Source: Oceanospirillum linum (GTDB lineage: Bacteria; Pseudomonadota; Gammaproteobacteria; Pseudomonadales; Halomonadaceae). From it: a stretch of 64,000 nt of DNA. The position numbers and the translations under genes were made by a program. The notes beneath the pieces are model-generated. The model was not told the origin of the DNA. It searched no databases and saw only the letters and a list, made by a program, of their open reading frames with translations. Shown piece by piece: positions 26,749-35,453 of this stretch (the stretch's first letter is position 1; each line of letters opens with the position of its first letter). Where the stretch lies: assembly GCF_001995095.2 (NCBI RefSeq), contig NZ_MTSD02000001.1:1-64000 (forward strand), in the 5' to 3' direction.

Positions 26749-28398
26749 ATGCAGCGAATAAAAACCTTTTATCATCACAACCCTCTGGGTGTGCGCCTGC
26801 TGGCAGCCATTCTGATTTACAGCTCTTTAATCACTCTTTTTGCCACAGGTTTTCAGCTCTGGAGTGACTACCGCTACGAACGCTCCGATATTGATAAGCG
26901 CCTGTATCAGATAGAAACCAGCTCCATCCGTAGCCTCTCTAACAGCCTGTGGGAGATTAATCCTGCTCAGGTTCAAATTCAGCTGGACGGTCTGCTACAG
27001 CTACCGGATGTCCGTTACCTGGAGATTACGACGCCCTATGGCGAAGCTTTTTTCGCCGGAAGTAAGCCGGAAAGCGGTCAGCTACTACAGCATAATTACA
27101 CGCTGACCCATCAGGATCACAATGATAAAAGCCATACCGTTGGAAAGCTGACCCTGATTGTCAGCCTTGAAGATATCTATCAGCGCCTTGCCGATAAGGT
27201 GCTGCTTATTTTAGCGACACAAGGCGTTAAAACCTTCCTGGTTTCTGTATTTATTCTGACCCTGTTCCACCACCTGATCACCCGACACCTCAGCACCATG
27301 GCGCTATTTGCACGGCGTTTAAAGCTCGATCACCTGGATCAGACTCTGGAACTGAAGCGCGGGCCACACAACGATGAACTGAACGATGTTGTCTCCGCTT
27401 TCAACAGTATGCGTCGCACCATGCTGGATGATATAAAAAAGCGCCAACAGGCTGAGCGCGCACTGGAAAGTGCCAACGAAGCACTGGCCGATCTGAACAA
27501 ACAACTGGAACAGCGGGTTGCAAAACGCACTGAACAACTTGAAGACCGAAACCGGGAACTGCAGCAAACCCTGAACCAGCTACAAAACACACAAAAGCAG
27601 CTGGTAGAGTCAGAAAAGATGGCCGCACTGGGTGAACTGGTTGCCGGTGTCGCCCATGAAATCAACACCCCCATCGGCATCGGCTTCACAGCAGCAACGT
27701 TTCTGGCGGATGAAGCGAAACGAATTGAAGCACGATCTGACGCTGAAAAGAGTGATCCTGACTCAAAAAAACTTCTTGCGTTAACACTGGAAAGCAGCGA
27801 TCTGATCTGCAGAAATCTGGAGCGGGCTGCCCAGCTTATCCGTGCCTTTAAGCAAGTATCAGTGGATCAGTCCAGTGAGCAAAGACGCCGCTTTGACCTG
27901 ATCAGCTATCTGCATGAGATACTAGTGTCCCTTCAGCCAAGGCTTAAAAATTGCCGACCGAAAATCCAGATTACAGGGCCGAATCAACTGATCATCGACA
28001 GCTACCCCGGCAGCTATTATCAGATTTTTAATAACCTGATAATAAACTCCGTGATCCACGGCTTTGAGCAGCAACCCGGAGGGGAAATAAATATTAGTAT
28101 TATCCTGCTCACAGAAACGAAGCAAAGGGTTGAAGCGGTGCAGCAAGCTGATTTCATACAGATCGACTATACCGACAATGGCGTCGGTGTGCAGGAAGGT
28201 TGGCACCAGAAGTTATTTGAACCTTTTGTCACCAGCAAACGTCACCAGGACTGTAGCGGTCTAGGCATGCACATCAGCTACAATATTGTTCATCAATTGC
28301 TGCGGGGACAGATTAAGAGCCTGCCGGTTCAACGTGATAACCCCGGTGCCCACTTCAGGCTCACCCTGCCGGTTAAGCTGCAACCGGATAAGAGCTGA
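26749..28398 (+). CDS. Membrane sensor histidine kinase
   Basis: The 549-residue protein has membrane helix 1 (about 13-36), a periplasmic sensor region of about 115 residues, helix 2 (about 157-180), HAMP (about 180-235), a long coiled coil (about 237-290) and the kinase core. The H-box is VAHEINTPIGIG with phospho-acceptor His303, the N-box NNLIINSVIHGF, G1 DNGVGV, and G2 CSGLGMHIS. It should autophosphorylate and signal to a response regulator, but no regulator gene is adjacent; the nearest receiver is at 20650. It is divergent from the TAXI operon and tail-to-tail, 4 bases apart, with a second TAXI binding protein. GAAAGG precedes ATG 26749. Confidence 0.93.
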   Translation: MQRIKTFYHHNPLGVRLLAAILIYSSLITLFATGFQLWSDYRYERSDIDKRLYQIETSSIRSLSNSLWEINPAQVQIQLDGLLQLPDVRYLEITTPYGEAFFAGSKPESGQLLQHNYTLTHQDHNDKSHTVGKLTLIVSLEDIYQRLADKVLLILATQGVKTFLVSVFILTLFHHLITRHLSTMALFARRLKLDHLDQTLELKRGPHNDELNDVVSAFNSMRRTMLDDIKKRQQAERALESANEALADLNKQLEQRVAKRTEQLEDRNRELQQTLNQLQNTQKQLVESEKMAALGELVAGVAHEINTPIGIGFTAATFLADEAKRIEARSDAEKSDPDSKKLLALTLESSDLICRNLERAAQLIRAFKQVSVDQSSEQRRRFDLISYLHEILVSLQPRLKNCRPKIQITGPNQLIIDSYPGSYYQIFNNLIINSVIHGFEQQPGGEINISIILLTETKQRVEAVQQADFIQIDYTDNGVGVQEGWHQKLFEPFVTSKRHQDCSGLGMHISYNIVHQLLRGQIKSLPVQRDNPGAHFRLTLPVKLQPDKS

Positions 28399-28402
28399 AC
28401 CT

Positions 28403-29407
28403 TCAGTTCAGCCAACCTTTCTCGCGGAAATAGCGCTCAGCGCCGGGGTGCATCGGCGCAGCCAGGGGAATCTGCACCATAGCTTCAGCATTTAATGGTT
28501 TAAAAGCAGGGTGTAGCTGCCTGAAGTGATCAAACTGCTCAAACAGGGACTGTACAATAGCGTAGGCAGCGGTATCGGAGAGGTCGCTCCGGGTAAACAG
28601 AGTCGCATTGACCCCCGCCGTCCGTACATCTGGCTGAGAAGGCGAGTAGAGGGAGCCAGGCAGGGTCAGTGCCTGATAATGAGGACTATAAGCAACCAGA
28701 GCTTCAATATCTCTTTTTTCAAGACCAATTAAAAGACTGTCACAGTCACGTATCGCCTCTTTAATGGCTCCGTTAGGATGCCCCACGACATATAACGTCG
28801 CATCAATCCGGTTATCACACAGTGCTTTAGCCTGCTCCACGGGGGCCAGCTCTTCAAGCACAGAAAAGTCTTCACGTTGCCATCCTCTGGCTTGCAGAAG
28901 AATATCCAGAGTAACCCGTTGACTGCTGCCCTTTTTGCCCAGGTTAAAACGCTTACCTTTCAGGTCTGCAAAGCGTTTAATACCGGAGTCTCGGCGAACC
29001 AGAATGGAAATATGCTCAGGATAAAGCCCCACCAGAGTTCTCAGATCCGATCCGGCTGAACCAAAATCCCCACTGGTGCGATAACTGTTTTCAAGCTGCC
29101 CTGCTTCAGAGACGCCCAGATCGAGGTGACCTGCAATGACCTGCTGAAGATTCTCCACCGATCCCAGGGTGCTGCGTAGCGCACAACGAATACCATGTTG
29201 CTGCCGGCTCAGATTCACCAATCGACAGATCGCACCACCGGCAGGGTAATACAGCCCGGTCACGCCACCAGTACCCAGCGTCAGAACCCGGTTATCCGCA
29301 TAGCCCAGAGAAGCAAAAAGAAAAGCCAGCCCGCCCACCAGTCCACCCAGGAGCCCCCCTCCTTTTCCCGCCAGTGCAGATCTCATCAAATATGCCGCCT
29401 TTTTCAT
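28403..29407 (-). CDS. TAXI family solute-binding protein (2), orphan
   Basis: The 334-residue protein resembles the first TAXI protein throughout: LTLGTGGVTGLYYPAGGAICRLVN, LVRRDSGIKRFADLKGKRFNLG, LCDNRIDATLYVVGHPNGAIKEA, and a C-terminal MHPGAERYFREKGW. It carries an N-terminal hydrophobic, glycine-rich segment that serves as signal or anchor. No permease is linked to it. Its 3' end lies 4 bases from the end of the histidine kinase gene. I infer either that it feeds the same permease or that it is a periplasmic ligand sensor for the kinase. In-frame ATG 29386 is an alternative start. Confidence 0.88.
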   Translation of the reverse strand: MKKAAYLMRSALAGKGGGLLGGLVGGLAFLFASLGYADNRVLTLGTGGVTGLYYPAGGAICRLVNLSRQQHGIRCALRSTLGSVENLQQVIAGHLDLGVSEAGQLENSYRTSGDFGSAGSDLRTLVGLYPEHISILVRRDSGIKRFADLKGKRFNLGKKGSSQRVTLDILLQARGWQREDFSVLEELAPVEQAKALCDNRIDATLYVVGHPNGAIKEAIRDCDSLLIGLEKRDIEALVAYSPHYQALTLPGSLYSPSQPDVRTAGVNATLFTRSDLSDTAAYAIVQSLFEQFDHFRQLHPAFKPLNAEAMVQIPLAAPMHPGAERYFREKGWLN

Positions 29408-29601
29408 CAGGATAATATCAATGTTCCAGGTGAATACGCCGGAATTATAACCGCTTAACCAAAGCTTTCACTGCAGTATATCAGCCTCTTCATACGGGGA
29501 CAGTGTCTGTTCAATGAAGGGCTTATGCGTGTGGTCGGAAGATATCAGCTTAAATGGCTTCCCGGCTCTAATACGAACAAGAAAAATTCGCATCAACCCT
29601 T

Positions 29602-29620
29602 GCAAATGATAAACACTATC
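29602..29620 (+). promoter_or_regulatory. Fur box upstream of bfd
   Basis: GCAAATGATAAACACTATC matches 15 of 19 positions of the Fur consensus GATAATGATAATCATTATC and lies 41 bases before the bfd start, overlapping the expected promoter. Derepression during iron starvation fits the role of Bfd in releasing stored iron. Confidence 0.8.
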
Positions 29621-29661
29621 ACTAATATTCTTCGTATAGACGTAAGACTGGGGTATAGATC

Positions 29662-29895
29662 ATGTATGTATGCGTTTGCGCCGGAGTGACCGATGTGCAG
29701 ATTCGTGAAGCCATCGCTGCCGGAGATCATTCATTAAAGGCACTGCGTGATAGCTTAGGCATCGCTCATAACTGCGGTATGTGTGTTAAAGACACACGGC
29801 AAATTATGGATGAAACTCTTCGCATAAATGCGGCTGCCTATCTGGCGACAGAGCTGGTTGCGACCCACGCCGCCCCTCAGCAACAAGCCGCCTAG
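29662..29895 (+). CDS. bfd: Bacterioferritin-associated ferredoxin
   Basis: This 77-residue [2Fe-2S] protein reduces the iron core of bacterioferritin so that stored iron can be mobilised. The cluster cysteines are Cys4, Cys6, Cys38 and Cys41 (MYVCVC and HNCGMC), as in E. coli Bfd. The C-terminal tail (HAAPQQQAA) is a little longer than in E. coli (64 residues). The gene is Fur-controlled by the box upstream. The bacterioferritin genes are about 9 kb away at 38784-39736 rather than adjacent. Confidence 0.95.
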   Translation: MYVCVCAGVTDVQIREAIAAGDHSLKALRDSLGIAHNCGMCVKDTRQIMDETLRINAAAYLATELVATHAAPQQQAA

Positions 29896-30002
29896 TTGCA
29901 CATCAGGTAAGCGGTATAGCGGCTCGCCAAACAACAGCATAACGGTGCACTAAAACTAAACCGGCACTCAGTCTCAATAGGGTGTAATACGTCAATACTC
30001 CC

Positions 30003-30046
30003 ATAAAAAAACCGGAGCAATCTGAATCTCAGATCGGCTCCGGTTA
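30003..30046 (-). terminator. Rho-independent terminator of ridA
   Basis: AACCGGAGC (30010-30018) pairs with GCTCCGGTT (30037-30045), with an inner TCTGA/TCAGA extension, and is followed leftward by six T. It could also end bfd transcripts from the other side. Confidence 0.82.
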
Positions 30047-30070
30047 TATATTCTAAAGATCAGAACGACC

Positions 30071-30442
30071 TCAAAGAGCTGCGTAGGCTACCATCTCCAC
30101 CAGCATCTCATCACGAGCAAGACCAGCGACCACCAGGGCGGCACGATTCGGGTAAGGCTCTTGCATATACTCAGCATAAACTTTGTTTACTACTGGCAGA
30201 TAACTTTTATCTGTCACGTAGATCAGCACCTGGGTCAGGTTCTGCATACCAGCGCCAGCTTTTTCCAGGGTATGTTTCAGGTTATCCAGCGTCTGGCGAG
30301 CCTGAGCCTCAACCCCACCTTCAACCACCCGCCCCTTATCATCAATAGGGATCTGAGCGGTAAACAGAATGCCATTCCCAATGGTTGCCCACTCCAGAGG
30401 AGACGATGAAGCGTAGAGGTCTGTTTGTACAGTGTGGATCAT
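30071..30442 (-). CDS. RidA family enamine/imine deaminase
   Basis: The 123-residue YjgF/UK114 protein has the family features IGNGILFTAQIPID, GGVEAQARQTLDNLKHTLEKAG and the C-terminal PNRAALVVAGLARDEMLVEMVAYA. The Arg of the motif (PNRAAL) is the family substrate-carboxylate ligand. RidA-like proteins hydrolyse reactive 2-imino or enamino acids. The gene sits 78 bases downstream of an FAD amino-acid/amine oxidase on the same strand, whose imine products it would detoxify. AGGAAATTAATC precedes ATG 30442. Confidence 0.92.
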   Translation of the reverse strand: MIHTVQTDLYASSSPLEWATIGNGILFTAQIPIDDKGRVVEGGVEAQARQTLDNLKHTLEKAGAGMQNLTQVLIYVTDKSYLPVVNKVYAEYMQEPYPNRAALVVAGLARDEMLVEMVAYAAL

Positions 30443-30520
30443 GATTAATTTCCTGTGTAAATATTAAATAAGTCAAGACTTAAATTATCAGTTTCTCTGT
30501 GTGGAGCCGGCCAGTATGTG

Positions 30521-31800
30521 TCAAATCTCAGCTCCGGCCAGATTCCTTTCCACGGAGCTGACTGCCAGAAAACCCAGCTTTCGGAAGGGTTCAGGCGGCA
30601 TCCACCCTGCTTTACCAAATAAGGCAGAGATGTCGGCAACAGGCCGCCCACAGATCAGATCTGCCAGCGCCTGCCCCAAAAACCATCCCTTCACAATGCC
30701 AACACCGTTACAACCAACAGAGGCAAACAACCCCGGCTGCAATTCACCCCAAACCGGCGCTCCATTACTGGTCAGAGATGTTGCGCCACCCCACCAGTGC
30801 TCTAGGGTCTGGGCTCCGGATAAACTGGGGTAACGCTTGCTGAGACTAGCCTGCAGCACCTCCGCAACCTCATTTCCTCCCTCCTGCTCGTAGCTATACA
30901 TACCCCGGACCAAAAGACGGCCATCCTCAGTAGTACGGAAGGTTGATCCCAAGCGATGAGCTGGCAACAGCCCCCACGGTCCAGAACCCATCACCTGCCG
31001 GCGTTCCTGATCCGCCAGTGGAGAGGTCACTCCGGCATAGGTATAAATCGTGACACTACGGGACGCCGCCAGTCCAAGCCCCTTAATAAAAGCGTTATTG
31101 GCCAGCACCACTTTGGCCGCCGAAACAGAACCCTCCGCCGTCTGCAGCTGCCATCCAGAAGCACAGCGCTCAAGAGCGGTCACAGGGCTGTGTTCAAACA
31201 GCGCGATATTATCCGGCAGCTGCTTTACCAGCGCCCGGACCAACTGTCGCGGATTAACCAGTGTATTACCGGACAGCTGCAAGCCCGCCCGGTAGTAACC
31301 GCTGCCAGTCACCTGTTCCAGGCGGGCCGCATCCAACCACTGCTCCGGCTGCCCGTTGCGTTGCAGAAAGCGCTGCATCATCCGCAGCGCCTTTTCGCCA
31401 CGGGTACTGGCCGCTGCTTTGAAAATACAGGCCCGGGGCTCATCGCTGGCAAAACCGGCTTCTGCCGCCAGCAGCTCCAGCTGACACTGCGCCTTACGGT
31501 AGTATGCAGCCAACAGGCCGACCGCCTGATCACTGACCGCCTTCAGCGGTGTCTGCAAAACAAATCCAGAGTTCCGGCCGGGAGAGCCCCCCCAACCTGG
31601 TCGGCCTCCAACAACAGGATGCTGTCCTGCGGGCGCAGCTGTGCCAGCTGACGGGCAGCACTAATACCGGTATAACCGGCACCCACCACCACCACATCAC
31701 ACTGGTGATGACCGGTTAACCGCGGCCGGGAAGCCGGACTTTCTGCCGGCTCACCCCAGCCGCACAGCCGCTGATAATGCGGAAAAGAAACGTATGTCAT
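30521..31800 (-). pseudogene. FAD-dependent amino-acid/amine oxidoreductase (DAO/OrdL family), frameshifted
   Basis: From ATG 31800 (GAGGAT upstream) the first frame encodes the FAD-binding start VVVVGAGYTGISAARQLAQ and the ILLLEADQVGG segment, then shifts. The second frame resumes at once with LQTPLKAVSDQAVGLLAAYY and runs to SVGCNGVGIVKGWFLGQALADLI near the C terminus, the second FAD contact. Joining them gives about 426 residues, normal for gamma-glutamylputrescine or glycine-oxidase-type enzymes. The break lies exactly at a run of seven G (31587-31593); eight would restore the expected G-G-G-S-P-G. A true mutation, phase variation or a base-call error are all possible. RidA downstream and IclR upstream fit an imine-producing catabolic role. 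Confidence 0.82.
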
Positions 31801-31832
31801 GCAAGCATCCTCACACAGGGTACCCGGAACCT

Positions 31833-32654
31833 TTATTCCTCCGGATCACCATAAAGCCTTTGCTGGATCCGCGCAGTCTGATGCCACAACCCGTCACACA
31901 AGGCTCGGTAATGACTGTCGTTCATCTTGCTGCGCCTGAGACTGCAACTGATAGCTGCCACCGACTGACCGGAAGGGTCAAGCACCGGACTGGCAACCCC
32001 CGTAAACTCCGGAGGTGCGCGACCCTCCACACCTCCGGTAATACCCAGACGACGGCACATCGCCACCGCCTGTTCAATTTCCGGCCAACTGATACCCTGA
32101 TTGCGTTGCAGAGCAGTCAGATTGCGGCTCAGAATCTGCTCATACTCACCCGGGGGCAGATGACTGAGAATCGCCAACGAAGCCTGCCCGACCCCGTGGC
32201 GTATGCGACTGCCGATACCGGTGGCATAACTGCGGCAAGGATCACTGCCATCCTGAATATCCAGACAGAGCACCTGATAACCATCGGGGACAAACAGAAA
32301 AAAACTGTCATCAAAACACTCAACCAGCTCACGCAATGCTTCTCTGGCCGCTCGTTTGATGTAATGCCCCTGAGCTGCGGCATTCCCCCAGACAATCAGC
32401 TGATGCCCCAGCAGAAATGGCCCCCGGTTACGTACCTGACGTAACAGCCCCAGAGTTCTCAGCGCCTGAGTCATGCGGTAAACCGCAGCAATAGAAAAAC
32501 CACTACTGGCTTCTAGTTCAGCTGCCGTCATGCCGTTTTCACCGGCAGAGGCCACCAGTTCAACCAGCAGCATGCTGCGGTCCAGAGTCTGAATACCGCT
32601 GCTGGGCAGCTCCCCACCACAACGCACCGGGCGGGCGTAATCAGCAGCAGTCAT
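31833..32654 (-). CDS. IclR family transcriptional regulator (1)
   Basis: The 273-residue protein has an N-terminal winged helix (about 20-85: LDRSMLLVELVASAGENG, MTAAELEASSGFSIAAVYR) and the C-terminal IclR effector-binding domain (GQASLAILSHLPPGEYEQIL; GVASPVLDPSGQSVAAIS). I chose ATG 32654 because GGAGGAG lies 6 bases upstream; an in-frame ATG at 32678 lacks one. It lies just upstream of the oxidase and ridA on the same strand and divergent from hutG, so it probably controls both sides. Confidence 0.9.
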   Translation of the reverse strand: MTAADYARPVRCGGELPSSGIQTLDRSMLLVELVASAGENGMTAAELEASSGFSIAAVYRMTQALRTLGLLRQVRNRGPFLLGHQLIVWGNAAAQGHYIKRAAREALRELVECFDDSFFLFVPDGYQVLCLDIQDGSDPCRSYATGIGSRIRHGVGQASLAILSHLPPGEYEQILSRNLTALQRNQGISWPEIEQAVAMCRRLGITGGVEGRAPPEFTGVASPVLDPSGQSVAAISCSLRRSKMNDSHYRALCDGLWHQTARIQQRLYGDPEE

Positions 32655-32859
32655 CACAACTCCTCCCAGAAAGTGCATACACTATAAAAGAAGCCCTGTG
32701 ACACTGGCTTACCGGACAGTGATAACTTTGGCCAATATCGATCAATATATTCATATTTAAAAATCTATTTCACTAGTAAAATAAAAAAGACAAAACAGGG
32801 TTTTTTTAGCGCAATTTTTATGTTTATATGACATCAAGTTTAAATTTTCGAGTTAAATT

Positions 32860-33834
32860 ATGAAAAAACAGCCATCACTTAACGACTGGCAAGGACGGAA
32901 CGATCAGGATGACCCCGCTCACGCACAACGCTGGCACAACCGGGTTGTGACCGATACCGGCTCTGAAGACGCCATGGGTATTCTGGGTTTCAGCTGTGAT
33001 ATCGGCGTACGCCGCAACCATGGCCGTCCCGGTGCTGCTGAAGGTCCGGCAGCATTGCGTAAACAACTGGCTAACCTGCCCTGGCATGCCGGGGACGGTG
33101 CTGCGGATCAGGGCCAGTGCACCCGACTGCTGGATCTGGGTGACGTGGTGGCTGAAGGTGATGATCTGGAAAGCGCTCAGGCAGAGCTGGCGGACAGTAT
33201 CTGTCAGGGGCTGAAACAGGTGAAACGCCTGCTTGTGATCGGTGGCGGCCATGAAACTGCTTACGGCAGCTTTTGCGGACTGTATAAAGCACTGGGTGCA
33301 AAGGCCAAAATCGGCATTATCAATCTGGATGCCCATTTTGACCTGCGTAAACCGGAAAGTGCAGGCCCGTCATCCGGCACCCCCTTTTATCAGATCCGGG
33401 AACTGACTGGCTCGGATAACTTCCACTACTGCTGCCTAGGCGTGGCACAGGAGTCCAATACCGACACTCTGTTCAACCGGGCTCAACAGTGGGGCGTGCA
33501 GTTTCGCACCGATAAACAGATGACAACAGCTGATCTGCCGGAGATTGCTCTGCAACTGGAAGAGTTTTCCCGTCCAATGGATGCCTTATACCTGACAATA
33601 GATATTGATGTCCTGCCTCATTATCAGGCACCGGGGGTCAGCGCCCCTGCAGCCAGAGGCGTTAACCTTGAGGTTATCGAAGCGGTGACCGAGTTGGTAA
33701 TACTGAATGCCCGGCGCTGCAAATTTGGCTTGCCACTAGCAGACCTGACCGAACTGAACCCATCCTGTGACAGTCAGGGTGTTACTGCACGAACAGCGGC
33801 TTTTATTGCCAATGCTTTGCTAAGTGACACCTGA
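32860..33834 (+). CDS. hutG: Formimidoylglutamase (HutG-like ureohydrolase)
   Basis: The 324-residue arginase-fold enzyme is expected to hydrolyse N-formimidoyl-L-glutamate to L-glutamate and formamide. The manganese ligands lie in GGGHE (about 127-131), NLDAHFDLR (about 158-166) and TIDIDVLP (about 247-254). GFSCDIGVRRNHGRPGA and GVSAPAARGV are features of HutG rather than agmatinase. Other hut genes are not in the window, so a related formimidoyl or guanidino substrate is possible. The start has no strong ribosome site. It precedes a TAXI transporter, suggesting uptake and breakdown of one compound or class. Confidence 0.87.
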   Translation: MKKQPSLNDWQGRNDQDDPAHAQRWHNRVVTDTGSEDAMGILGFSCDIGVRRNHGRPGAAEGPAALRKQLANLPWHAGDGAADQGQCTRLLDLGDVVAEGDDLESAQAELADSICQGLKQVKRLLVIGGGHETAYGSFCGLYKALGAKAKIGIINLDAHFDLRKPESAGPSSGTPFYQIRELTGSDNFHYCCLGVAQESNTDTLFNRAQQWGVQFRTDKQMTTADLPEIALQLEEFSRPMDALYLTIDIDVLPHYQAPGVSAPAARGVNLEVIEAVTELVILNARRCKFGLPLADLTELNPSCDSQGVTARTAAFIANALLSDT

Positions 33835-33941
33835 ACTATAGCAGGAGGCTACTGCAGGCCATCTGAACCGGCGCTGCAGCTTTATAACTCAGTACAACAT
33901 AAGACCTGTAACATACTAGACTTCAAACAGAGGATATAAAA

Positions 33942-34910
33942 ATGAAAAAATCGTTGAAGAGACTACTGGTATCAGCCGCTCTCACCACCGGCCTGGCTGC
34001 AAGCGCAGCTCAGGCACAGGAACGGGTGTTTTTTGGTATCGCCACCGGAGGTACAGGAGGAACGTATTATCCTCTTGGCGGAATGTTGGCCCAAGTCATT
34101 TCCAATAACAGCCAACTGGCAGATAAAAAACTGTCGGCTACCGCTGAAACCGGTAATGCTTCAGTAGCCAATGCAGGTCTGCTGGGGCGCGGCTCTATTG
34201 AATCAGCATTTGTTGCAGCAGATGTACTTGATGCCGCCTACAAAGGCAAAAATCAGTTCAAGAACAAACCCATTACCAACTTGCGGGCTTTGGGTGCCCT
34301 GTACCCTGAAACTGTTCAGCTGGTAGCTCAGCCAGATATTGGTAAGTTTGAAGACCTGAAAGGTTTATCCGTAAGTTCAGGCTCTCCAGGTTCTGGTCAG
34401 TGGCAGCTGTTGGGCGGTCTGCTGTCCTCCTATGGCATGACCCGAGATGATATCAGTGAAGATTATTCATCTTTCTCTCAATCAGCGGACAAAATTAAGG
34501 ATGGTAACCTGGATGCGTCTCTGATTACTGCCGGTTCTCCGACTGCGTCCCTTGTGGAACTGTCCAACGGGCACGATATCAGCATTGTGCCTCTGAACGG
34601 CCCTGCTGTAGACAAACTGCTGAAAAAACAACCGTACTACGCCAAAACCGTACTGCCAGCAGGTACATACAAAGGCATGGATAAAGACGTGGAAACCATC
34701 GCCGTACGTGCGATCTGGGCAACCCACGCAGACCTGTCTGACGATGTGGCTTACGCGGTAACCAAAGCGCTGTATGAAAACACGGATACTCTGGCCAAGG
34801 TGCACGTCAAAGGTAAAGAGATCAGCCTGGAAACAGCGCTGGAGTCCGTATCTATCCCACTTCACCCGGGTGCAGAGCGTTACTACCGTGAAAAAGGTCT
34901 TATCAAATAA
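33942..34910 (+). CDS. TRAP transporter solute-binding protein, TAXI family (3)
   Basis: The 322-residue secreted protein has a clear signal peptide (MKKSLKRLLVSAALTTGLA, cleavage at AQA-QE), the family start FFGIATGGTGGTYYPLGGMLAQ, and the C-terminal LHPGAERYYREKG. It differs from the other two TAXI proteins in the window by lacking the LCDN-D...VGHP segment (here DGNLDASLITAGSPTASL), so its ligand is probably different. It starts the complete TAXI operon with a DUF1850 lipoprotein and a fused permease. AGAGGATAT precedes ATG 33942. Confidence 0.92.
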   Translation: MKKSLKRLLVSAALTTGLAASAAQAQERVFFGIATGGTGGTYYPLGGMLAQVISNNSQLADKKLSATAETGNASVANAGLLGRGSIESAFVAADVLDAAYKGKNQFKNKPITNLRALGALYPETVQLVAQPDIGKFEDLKGLSVSSGSPGSGQWQLLGGLLSSYGMTRDDISEDYSSFSQSADKIKDGNLDASLITAGSPTASLVELSNGHDISIVPLNGPAVDKLLKKQPYYAKTVLPAGTYKGMDKDVETIAVRAIWATHADLSDDVAYAVTKALYENTDTLAKVHVKGKEISLETALESVSIPLHPGAERYYREKGLIK

Positions 34911-35436
34911 GACAGGTATCGTTCTGCTGGCAGCCGCTGTACTGCAGCTGGCTGCCTGTTCAGCCCTGGGTTCTGCAACCGGAACCCCGGCTGAACTGCC
35001 GGAGCCATCCCTGCATATCAGAGATGCCCGCAACGGACAGCATTTTGCCTGCGTCCCGGTGACCGAAAGAAGGTTTGAACTGAGTTTTATCCATTCGGTT
35101 TCCCTGACACCGGTACGGGATCTTTATCAGATCGAAAACTCCACTGCAGACGCCGGATCTGAAAACAGAGCTCGGGCATTGGTTATCCTGCAGACCGCCG
35201 AGCACTTTATCGCTCATGGTCAGGGGCTGCCTTCCATGGCAGGCGAACCGGATGCCACTGCATTTGAACATAAAAACGGCGAATTTATTCTGCAGCTGCA
35301 GCGTCCGATTCCTGATCTGATCGTGCGCACGGATCACAGATTCAAAAACCGGCTTCATACCGGATACACAACGGTTAATCTGAACCAGTGGCCCAATACC
35401 GGCCTGCGTATTGAACCGGTTCACCACTGTGAATAA
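34888..35436 (+). CDS. DUF1850 lipoprotein of the TAXI transporter operon
   Basis: The 182-residue protein starts at GTG 34888, inside the 3' end of the binding-protein gene (23-base overlap). This start creates a good lipoprotein signal: VKKVLSNKTG, hydrophobic core, LQLAAC with Cys24. The body shows the DUF1850 pattern RRFELSFIHSVSLTPVRDLY and the C-terminal TGYTTVNLNQW. Genes of this family are commonly found next to TAXI permeases; their role is not established. A longer frame starting at 34774 would overlap the binding protein much more and spoil the signal. Confidence 0.82.
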   Translation: MKKVLSNKTGIVLLAAAVLQLAACSALGSATGTPAELPEPSLHIRDARNGQHFACVPVTERRFELSFIHSVSLTPVRDLYQIENSTADAGSENRARALVILQTAEHFIAHGQGLPSMAGEPDATAFEHKNGEFILQLQRPIPDLIVRTDHRFKNRLHTGYTTVNLNQWPNTGLRIEPVHHCE

Positions 35437-35453
35437 GAACTGAGAAAAACACC

